Shown here: piece after piece, positions 1-4,557 of the stretch | How the letters are laid out: each line of letters starts with the position of its first letter | Numbering within the stretch: the stretch's first letter is position 1 | Assembly: GCA_934401725.1 (NCBI GenBank) | Contig: CAKRSS010000087.1 | Location: 1 to 6,238, forward strand | DNA: 6,238 nt | From: an uncultured Eubacteriales bacterium | Lineage (GTDB): Bacteria; Bacillota; Clostridia; Oscillospirales; CAG-272 | Direction: 5' to 3' | Notes under the pieces: model-generated | Databases searched by the model: none | What the model was told of the DNA's origin: nothing | Seen by the model: only the letters and a program-made list of their open reading frames with translations | Made by a program: the position numbers and the translations under genes

Positions 1-17
1 TTGGGTGCATTCTTTTG

Positions 18-47
18 GTACTTTTCTGTTGCATAACAGAAAAGTAC
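18..47. repeat. Perfect 13-bp inverted repeat (hairpin)
   Basis: The arms GTACTTTTCTGTT (18-30) and AACAGAAAAGTAC (35-47) are exact reverse complements around a 4-base loop, GCAT. No T-tract follows directly on the plus strand, so it is not a typical intrinsic terminator. It sits at the edge of a gene-free repeat region, and from memory it resembles short palindromic intergenic elements of clostridial genomes; that resemblance was not checked. It could also be the 3' structure of a gene outside the window. Confidence 0.75.
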
Positions 48-73
48 ACTTCTCCACCGTCGGTGGCCTCCAC

Positions 74-220
74 GGCGAGTGCCCGCCAAGGCCAAAGAAC
101 TCTTTTTCAAAAAACGTTTTTGCCGACGTTATGGCGAGTGCCTGCCAAGGCTAAAGAACTTATTTTTCAAAAACGTTTTTGCCGAACGTCCGGCGCGCAC
201 CTGCCAAGTGGGCAGAAACT
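74..220. repeat. 59-bp tandem repeat, about 2.5 units
   Basis: Unit 1 (74-132) and unit 2 (133-191) both start GGCGAGTGCC and run in register for 59 bases. Each has a GCCAAGG-CYAAAGAACT box, a T-run, and a palindrome around AAAAACGTTTTT; in unit 2 the palindrome CAAAAACGTTTTTG (168-181) is perfect. A third, diverged and truncated unit starts at 192 (GGCGCGCACCTGCCAAG) and runs into the next repeat module. Units 1 and 2 differ at only a few positions. No convincing protein is encoded: the open frames here have no start signals or recognisable sequence and simply read through the repeats. Confidence 0.8.
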
Positions 221-256
221 CTCTTGCATACAGGCATATGCAATACGCCTCCCTCA
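192..256 (+). repeat. Dispersed intergenic repeat, copy 1
   Basis: This module starts GGCGCGCACCTGCCAAG and ends with a conserved box, GCATATGCAATACGCC (234-249). The 25-base stretch 226-250 matches 4402-4426 at 24 of 25 positions, and the 16-base core recurs exactly at 4537-4552 and, inverted with one base missing, at 4322-4337. The copies lie only between genes and have no coding potential, which suggests a small non-autonomous repeat family. I cannot name the family. Confidence 0.75.
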
Positions 257-382
257 CATTTTCGACATCCCCCCCTAAAATTCATGCACAAACTCCACAC
301 ACCTGCATAATATGGTAGTGAGCGACGGAGAAATCCGGCTCTGAAGCAGGCTCGCTTCGGCGGGACGGAAGGGAGGAACAAC

Positions 383-475
383 ATGAACTGCCTGTGCAAT
401 CTTTTCGATAACAACAATGTTATCTGGCTCATCATAATCGCGCTGCTGGTGCTCAGCTGCTGCTGCGGCGGTTAA
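383..475 (+). CDS. Cys-rich single-span membrane microprotein (30 aa)
   Basis: This short gene encodes 30 residues from ATG 383 to TAA 473-475. A GGGAGG ribosome binding site (371-376) lies 6 bases before the start, and an intrinsic terminator follows 16 bases after the stop, so it looks like a complete monocistronic unit. The N-terminus (MNCLCNLFDNNN) has two cysteines and an Asn-rich turn. Residues 13-24 (VIWLIIIALLVL) form a short hydrophobic segment, and the tail is SCCCGG. Very short Asn/Cys proteins with an Ile/Leu core are common in clostridial genomes, sometimes under the misleading name 'chorion class high-cysteine protein'; placing it in that group is from memory. Its function is unknown. 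Membrane insertion and metal or thiol chemistry by the CCC tail are inferences. The CATAATA motif at 306-312 might be a sporulation-type -10 element, but the -35 match is weak. Confidence 0.72.
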   Translation: MNCLCNLFDNNNVIWLIIIALLVLSCCCGG

Positions 476-491
476 TTCCCATCGGTATCCG

Positions 492-528
492 GCGGGGGCG
501 TGCAGATGACGCCCCTGCTTGATTTTTT
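492..528 (+). terminator. Intrinsic terminator of the microprotein gene
   Basis: The arm GCGGGGGCGT (492-501) pairs with ACGCCCCTGC (509-518), giving 10 bp with one G-U pair and a 7-base loop. It is followed by TTGATTTTTT (519-528). The hairpin lies between the 30-aa gene and the lepA promoter and should insulate the two units. Confidence 0.85.
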
Positions 529-580
529 GAGTTTCCCGCCGCCCACGGCAACAATTTTGCTCTGAATACTCAAAAAACTG

Positions 581-609
581 TTGTGCGCAGAAGATTTTTG
601 TTATATAAT
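581..609 (+). promoter_or_regulatory. Sigma-A promoter of lepA-hemW
   Basis: The -35 element TTGTGC (581-586) and a perfect -10 TATAAT (604-609) are separated by 17 bases. Transcription should begin near 616, giving a leader of about 42 bases before lepA. The leader holds a small hairpin (GGCGG 630-634 with CCGCC 641-645) ending just before the ribosome binding site. Confidence 0.75.
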
Positions 610-647
610 TATAGGTGGAAAATAAAAAGGGCGGCCGCGTCCGCCAT

Positions 648-654
648 GGGAGGT
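648..654 (+). promoter_or_regulatory. Ribosome binding site fixing the lepA start
   Basis: GGGAGGT lies 3 bases upstream of ATG 658 (4 bases if the core is taken as GGAGG). The open frame extends upstream to 583, but those codons overlap the -35 and -10 elements and would not be in the transcript, so 658 is the supported start. Confidence 0.75.
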
Positions 655-657
655 CAA

Positions 658-2478
658 ATGGATAGGACACCAAGACAACAGCATATCCGTAATTTTTCAA
701 TAATCGCACATATAGATCACGGCAAGTCCACGCTCGCCGACCGATTGCTCGAGAAAACCTCGGCCGTCGCCAAGCGCGATATGGAGGAGCAGATACTCGA
801 CAATATGGACATCGAGCGCGAGCGCGGTATCACAATCAAGGCGCGCGCCGTCAAGCTGAATTATAAGGCTCCCGACGGAGAGACGTATGAGCTCAACCTC
901 ATCGACACCCCCGGCCACGTTGACTTCAACTACGAGGTCTCACGCTCGCTCAACGCCTGCGAGGGCGCGCTGCTTGTCGTCGATGCCACGCAGGGCATCG
1001 AGGCGCAGACGCTGGCAAACGCCTACCTCGCCGTCGACGCCGGGCTCGAGATACTGCCCGTAATCAACAAAATCGACCTGCCGTCCGCCGATGTCGACGG
1101 CGTGCGACGCGAGATTGAGGACATCATCGGCATCCCCGCCGAGGACTGCCCCGCCGTCTCGGCCAAGGTCGGACTCAACATCGAGCAGGTGCTCGAGCAC
1201 ATAATCACCGACATTCCCGCGCCCGTCGGCGACGAGAACGCGCCGCTGCGCTGCCTCATCTTCGATTCCTACTATGACAGCTACCTCGGCGTCGTCGTCT
1301 ACGTCCGCGTTATGGACGGCAGCCTGCGCGCCGGTCAGCGCATAAAGCTCATGTCGAACGGCAAGGAGTTCGACGTCGTCGACGTCGGCACAATGGAGGC
1401 GTTCGGACTCAAGAAGGGCGACTGCCTCATGGCGGGCGACGTCGGATACATCACCGCGTCCATCAAGAGCGTCGGCGATACGCGGGTCGGCGACACGGTG
1501 ACGCTCGCCGAGCGCCCCGCTGAGACGCCGCTGCCCGGTTTCAAGGCGGTTCAGCCCATGGTCTACGCCGGTATCTACCCGGCCGACGGCGCGCGATACG
1601 GAGATTTGCGCGACGCGCTCGAAAAGCTGGAGCTCAACGACGCCGCGCTCATTTTCGAGCCCGAGACGTCAATCGCGCTCGGCTTCGGCTTCCGCTGCGG
1701 CTTTCTGGGCCTATTGCACATGGAGATAATCGAGGAGCGGCTCGAGCGCGAGTTCAACCTCGACCTCATCACCACCGCCCCGAGCGTTATTTACGAGGTC
1801 AGGCGCCGCGGCGGCGAAATAGTAAAGATTGATAATCCCTCAAACTTCCCGTCTGCCGACGAAATTGAGGAGGCGTACGAGCCCATCGTCAAGGCGAGCA
1901 TAATCACGCCGACCGAGTACGTCGGCGGGCTGATGGATCTGTGCCAGGACAGACGCGGCACGTTCATAGACATGAAATACCTCGACACCATCCGCGTCGA
2001 GCTGCACTACGAGCTGCCGCTCAACGAGATAATCTACGACTTTTTCGACGTGCTCAAGAGCCGTTCGCGCGGCTACGCCTCGCTTGACTACGAGCTCAAG
2101 GGCTACGAGCCGAGCAAACTGGTCAAGCTCGACTTTCTGCTCAACGGCGAGCAGGTCGACGCGCTGTCCTTCATCGTTCACGAGGATAAGGCCTACCCGC
2201 GCGCGCGCCGTATCGCCGAAAAGCTCAAAGACAACATCCCGCGCCAGCTGTTTGAGATACCCATTCAGGCGGCCATCGGCGGGCGCATAATCGCGCGCGA
2301 GACGGTCAAGGCTATGCGTAAGGACGTGCTGGCCAAGTGCTACGGCGGCGATATTACCCGTAAAAAGAAGCTGCTCGAGAAGCAGAAGGAGGGTAAGAAA
2401 AAGATGCGCCAGCTCGGGTCGGTGCAGGTGTCGCCCGAGGCGTTCATGGCGGTGCTCAAGCTGTCCGACGACGATTAA
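658..2478 (+). CDS. lepA: Elongation factor 4 (LepA), ribosome-associated GTPase
   Basis: LepA is a translational GTPase that binds ribosomes, is linked to back-translocation and to 30S assembly, and is membrane- or ribosome-associated depending on conditions (family knowledge). The product has 606 residues, normal for LepA. The P-loop AHIDHGKST is at residues 17-25, the switch I region RERGITIKA at 54-62, DTPGH at 83-87 with His87 in the catalytic position, NKID at 137-140, and SAK at 168-170. Family-typical blocks follow: FRCGFLGLLHMEIIEERLER in the EF-G domain III/V-like region, and the LepA-specific C-terminal domain with GGDITRKKKLLEKQKEGKKK near the end. The gene is complete and ends DDD-TAA. 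It has its own promoter and a strong ribosome binding site, and hemW follows after 6 bases, so the two are probably one operon. No motif is damaged. EF-G and TypA are excluded by the C-terminal domain. Confidence 0.98.
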   Translation: MDRTPRQQHIRNFSIIAHIDHGKSTLADRLLEKTSAVAKRDMEEQILDNMDIERERGITIKARAVKLNYKAPDGETYELNLIDTPGHVDFNYEVSRSLNACEGALLVVDATQGIEAQTLANAYLAVDAGLEILPVINKIDLPSADVDGVRREIEDIIGIPAEDCPAVSAKVGLNIEQVLEHIITDIPAPVGDENAPLRCLIFDSYYDSYLGVVVYVRVMDGSLRAGQRIKLMSNGKEFDVVDVGTMEAFGLKKGDCLMAGDVGYITASIKSVGDTRVGDTVTLAERPAETPLPGFKAVQPMVYAGIYPADGARYGDLRDALEKLELNDAALIFEPETSIALGFGFRCGFLGLLHMEIIEERLEREFNLDLITTAPSVIYEVRRRGGEIVKIDNPSNFPSADEIEEAYEPIVKASIITPTEYVGGLMDLCQDRRGTFIDMKYLDTIRVELHYELPLNEIIYDFFDVLKSRSRGYASLDYELKGYEPSKLVKLDFLLNGEQVDALSFIVHEDKAYPRARRIAEKLKDNIPRQLFEIPIQAAIGGRIIARETVKAMRKDVLAKCYGGDITRKKKLLEKQKEGKKKMRQLGSVQVSPEAFMAVLKLSDDD

Positions 2479-2484
2479 AGCTTT

Positions 2485-3600
2485 ATGAGGCCGCTCGGTA
2501 TATATATCCACATTCCGTTCTGCCGCGCCAAGTGCCGCTATTGCGATTTTTGCTCGCACCCGCCCGTGGACGGCGAGATTGCGGACTACGTCGAAAAGCT
2601 TTGCGCCGACATCGGGTCGTGGCGTGACAGGATGGCGTCATATACGGCGGACACCGTCTATTTCGGCGGCGGCACGCCGTCGCTGCTGACGCCGGGGCAG
2701 GTCGGGGACATCCTCGGCGCACTCGCGCGCTCGGTGAGCGTCGCCCGGGACGCCGAAATAACGCTCGAATGCAACCCCGCGACGGCGTCCGAGACGGCGC
2801 TGCGCGAGATAAGGCGCGCGGGCGTAAATCGCCTGAGCATCGGCGCGCAGAGTCTTAACGACGCGGAGCTGCGCGTTCTCGGCAGACTTCACGACGCGGC
2901 GGCAATCGGCGATACGGTCGGCGCGGCGCGGCGTGCGGGCTTTGACAACATAAGCCTTGACCTGATGTACGGCATCCCGCTCCAGACGCGGGACAGCCTC
3001 GCGTCGACGCTGCAAGGCGTGCTCGACATGGCGCCCGAGCACGTCTCGGCGTACGGCCTGCGCGTCGAGCCGGACACACCGTTCGGCCGCATGGGCGACC
3101 GGCTTTCGCTCCCCTGCGAGGACGACGTCGCGGACATGTATCTCGACGTCTGCGACACGCTCGGGTCGGCGGGCATTTCACAGTACGAGATAAGCAACTT
3201 CGCCCGCGCCGGACGCGAGTCGCGCCACAACCTCAAATACTGGCACTGCGACGAATACCTCGGCTTCGGCCCGGCGGCGAGCTCATGCTTGGGCGGCGTC
3301 CGCTTTACGGCGGCGCGCGACATGGCGGGGTACGCGGCGGGTCAACTCTCCGAGAAGACGGTTCTGACACCCTCCGACCGCGAGGTCGAGTACGTCATGT
3401 TGGCGCTGCGGCTGTGCAAGGGCGTGCGGTACGACGACTATGCGGTGCGGTTCGGTACTTCCGCGGCGGAAAAGTATTCCGCGCGTCTGGCAAGGTATGT
3501 CTCCGCGGGGCTGGTAAATGAGAGCGCCGAGGGCTTCGCGCTGACGCGGCGCGGCATGCTGGTCAGCAATTCGATCCTTGCCGACATTCTTGACCTGTGA
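2485..3600 (+). CDS. hemW: HemW, radical-SAM heme chaperone
   Basis: HemW is a radical-SAM protein that binds heme and delivers it to respiratory or other hemoproteins; it was long annotated as oxygen-independent coproporphyrinogen III oxidase (family knowledge). The 371 residues match the usual HemW length. The iron-sulfur motif is CRAKCRYCDFC at residues 13-23, i.e. CX3CX2CXC with Cys13, Cys17 and Cys20 as the SAM-cluster ligands. GGGTPS at 61-66 is the SAM-binding glycine motif. HNLKYW at 248-253 fits the HNxxYW signature that separates HemW from true HemN. No long HemN-type N-terminal extension is present. The start lies 6 bases after the lepA stop and has no obvious Shine-Dalgarno sequence, suggesting translational coupling with lepA. 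In many Bacillota the next genes are hrcA-grpE-dnaK-dnaJ; here a DUF1292 gene with its own promoter follows. No terminator is visible after the stop. Confidence 0.95.
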   Translation: MRPLGIYIHIPFCRAKCRYCDFCSHPPVDGEIADYVEKLCADIGSWRDRMASYTADTVYFGGGTPSLLTPGQVGDILGALARSVSVARDAEITLECNPATASETALREIRRAGVNRLSIGAQSLNDAELRVLGRLHDAAAIGDTVGAARRAGFDNISLDLMYGIPLQTRDSLASTLQGVLDMAPEHVSAYGLRVEPDTPFGRMGDRLSLPCEDDVADMYLDVCDTLGSAGISQYEISNFARAGRESRHNLKYWHCDEYLGFGPAASSCLGGVRFTAARDMAGYAAGQLSEKTVLTPSDREVEYVMLALRLCKGVRYDDYAVRFGTSAAEKYSARLARYVSAGLVNESAEGFALTRRGMLVSNSILADILDL

Positions 3601-3646
3601 GAGGCGTTTGGCAATAAATTCTTTACAATTTAGTTGCAATTGTGTA

Positions 3647-3675
3647 TTGACTTTAGCGGCGGCATAGGGTACAAT
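3647..3675 (+). promoter_or_regulatory. Strong sigma-A promoter of the DUF1292 gene
   Basis: TTGACT (3647-3652) and TACAAT (3670-3675) are each one base from consensus, with the ideal 17-base spacer. Transcription should begin near 3682. A 6-bp inverted repeat (ACAATT 3625-3630, AATTGT 3638-3643) lies directly upstream of the -35 and could be an AT-rich upstream element or a regulator site. This is the only clear promoter I find for both the DUF1292 gene and the structured RNA that follows. Confidence 0.85.
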
Positions 3676-3720
3676 AATACTAGTAAAACAAAACGCCGAT
3701 GAAAGGTTTGGGTGAATATA

Positions 3721-4023
3721 ATGGAGCTTGGTGAGGAATTCTATACATTGACCGATGAAGACGGCAACGAGTACAAATTTGAGCTGATAGGTCATTGCGA
3801 GCTGAACGGGACCGTGTATTACGCCTTTGCGCCCGCCGAGGGTGACGAGGATGAGGACGGTTTCTGTGAGTACACCATTCTCAAAGAGGTTGTCAACGAG
3901 AACGGCGAGACCGAGTGGGTCTCGATCGACGATGACGACGAGTTCGACGACGTTGCGGACTATTTCGACGATCTTTTCTCCGAGGAGATCGACTACGACG
4001 CGACCGAGGACGACAAGAAGTAA
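3721..4023 (+). CDS. DUF1292 family small acidic protein
   Basis: This is a 100-residue, very acidic protein: about 37 Asp/Glu against 4 Lys and no Arg. The opening pattern, FYTLTDEDGNEYKFELIG, followed by NGTVYYAFAPAE and CEYTILKEV, is the DUF1292 arrangement of short beta strands ('DEDG.E..FE...' then 'Y.ALxP' then an '(I/V)L(K/R)' strand). An Asp-rich C-terminal tail follows. DUF1292 proteins are widespread in Bacillota and their function is not established. They often occur near the yrrK/yqgF-type housekeeping genes, which are not seen here. No signal peptide or membrane segment is present, so it is probably cytosolic. An in-frame GTG at 3712, with AAAGG 5 bases upstream, would add three residues (MNI). 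I prefer ATG 3721, with GGGTGA (3710-3715) as its binding site, but both are possible. The gene ends 20-odd bases before a structured RNA on the same strand, without an intervening terminator. Confidence 0.85.
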   Translation: MELGEEFYTLTDEDGNEYKFELIGHCELNGTVYYAFAPAEGDEDEDGFCEYTILKEVVNENGETEWVSIDDDDEFDDVADYFDDLFSEEIDYDATEDDKK

Positions 4024-4040
4024 AAGGCTTCCTGCGTGGT

Positions 4041-4240
4041 GCGTGATTGCCGGGTGTTAAGACCCACAACACGAAAAAGGAGTCCGAAAAAATTCCGACG
4101 TGGTTTGCAGACCTCCCCGCAACCTCCCCGATTGACTTGTCTCGGCTGGGTATGCGGGATGCTGGGAGCAGTAAAGCCGAGGATAGGACACCGCCTTGCT
4201 TATAGCAGGGTTTCAAAATGCTTGGTGACACGGCCAGGTG
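4041..4240 (+). ncRNA. ssrS: Probable 6S RNA
   Basis: 6S RNA binds the sigma-A holoenzyme by imitating an open promoter and lowers transcription in stationary phase (family knowledge). This roughly 200-base stretch has no plausible gene but has much secondary structure. A closing stem pairs 4049-4057 with 4228-4234 (GCC/GGC and GTGT/ACAC around a 2-base bulge). A 5' hairpin is GGAGT/ATTCC (4079-4083, 4092-4096) above CACG/CGTG. The apical stem is CTCGGCT/AGCCGAG (4141-4147, 4175-4181), topped by TGCT/AGCA. A small hairpin, CCTTGC/GCAGGG, at 4193-4209 lies in the 3' strand, as in known 6S central bubbles. The element is followed by a strong terminator and then no gene on this strand, which argues against a riboswitch. 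It sits next to rarA; from memory, B. subtilis 6S-1 (bsrA) also lies close to yrvN, the rarA homologue. The ends are approximate, and I see no sigma-A promoter of its own. Another unnamed structured RNA is the main alternative. Confidence 0.65.
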
Positions 4241-4255
4241 GGGGATTTTGAAATG

Positions 4256-4304
4256 AAAAGCGCTTTCCGCGGACTTGTGTAGAGTCTGCGGAGAGCGCTT
4301 TTTT
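4256..4304 (+). terminator. Strong intrinsic terminator after the 6S candidate
   Basis: The arm 4256-4275 (AAAAGCGCTTTCCGCGGACT) pairs with 4283-4302 over 20 bp with two G-U pairs and a 7-base loop (4276-4282). The pairing runs into a T-run, TTTTTT (4299-4304). It ends the DUF1292/6S transcription unit. Because the 5' arm starts with four A residues, it may also act weakly on the opposite strand. Confidence 0.93.
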
Positions 4305-4401
4305 GGCGGAGGAGCGGGTGTGGGCTATTGCATATGCACGTGCGCCTTTAGAAAAGTTCTTTGGCCACGGCGTGCGCCCTTGGGGGCTCAGAACTTATTC
4401 T

Positions 4402-4426
4402 GCATACAGGCATGTGCAATACGCCT
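4402..4426 (+). repeat. Dispersed intergenic repeat box, copy 2
   Basis: This 25-base box matches 226-250 at 24 of 25 positions (G for A in GCATGTGC). The sequence just before it (GGCGTGCGCCCTTGGGG, then CAGAACTTATTC) also aligns loosely with 192-225, so the homologous module is about 60 bases. It is arranged head to head with the inverted copy beginning at 4322. Confidence 0.75.
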
Positions 4427-4467
4427 CACCCCATCGGTCGCCCGCCAAGGCCAAAGAACTTATTCGT

Positions 4468-4506
4468 AAAAAAGCAGTCCCCGCCGGGCTTTCCGACGAG
4501 AACTGC
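4468..4506 (-). terminator. Intrinsic terminator of rarA
   Basis: On the minus strand, 4506-4493 pairs with 4487-4474 over 14 bp (three G-U pairs) around a 5-base loop, and six T residues follow (4473-4468). It begins about 50 bases downstream of the rarA stop codon. On the plus strand the same hairpin is followed by seven A residues, so it is directional for rarA. It faces the 6S terminator, which is expected for convergent units. Confidence 0.88.
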
Positions 4507-4557
4507 AAAAAAATTATCTGATTTTCAAGCGCAGGGGCATATGCAATACGCCCACTC

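Larger units (their letters stand above)
4322..4553. repeat. Repeat mosaic with imperfect terminal inverted repeats
   Basis: The left end GGGCTATTGCATATGC (4322-4337) and the right end, read on the minus strand, GGGCGTATTGCATATGC (4553-4537), differ by one inserted base. Weaker similarity continues inward (TGCGC, then T/A-rich), so the inverted ends span about 30 bases of a 232-base block. Inside are a second copy of the GCATACAGGCATRTGC box (4402-4426), an inverted GGCCAAAGAACTT box (4354-4366), and a forward GCCAAGGCCAAAGAACT box (within 4440-4460) identical over 21 bases to 81-101. There is no transposase and no clear target duplication, so a MITE-like or palindromic repeat element is an inference. 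The rarA terminator lies within it. Confidence 0.6.

Noticed and set aside
74..220. CRISPR array
   Set aside because: The 59-base units are contiguous, with no unique spacers between short repeats, and no cas genes are present.
15..318. Overlapping 87- and 79-aa open frames in the left region
   Set aside because: They are translations of the 59-bp tandem repeat and the dispersed repeat, with no ribosome binding sites.
583..657. N-terminal extension of lepA to an upstream start
   Set aside because: The extra codons overlap the promoter -35 and -10, would not be transcribed from it, and are not LepA-like; ATG 658 has the ribosome binding site.
1840..2559. 239-aa minus-strand open frame
   Set aside because: It lies opposite the 3' part of lepA and the start of hemW, is a by-product of GC-rich codons, and has no recognisable domain or initiation signals.
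4041..4240. T-box or riboswitch leader
   Set aside because: No T-box antiterminator sequence was found, and the following terminator is not followed by a gene on the same strand.
4036..4251. 71-aa open frame across the structured RNA
   Set aside because: The composition is Arg/Pro/Gly-rich with no family resemblance, and the DNA is better explained by stems of a non-coding RNA.
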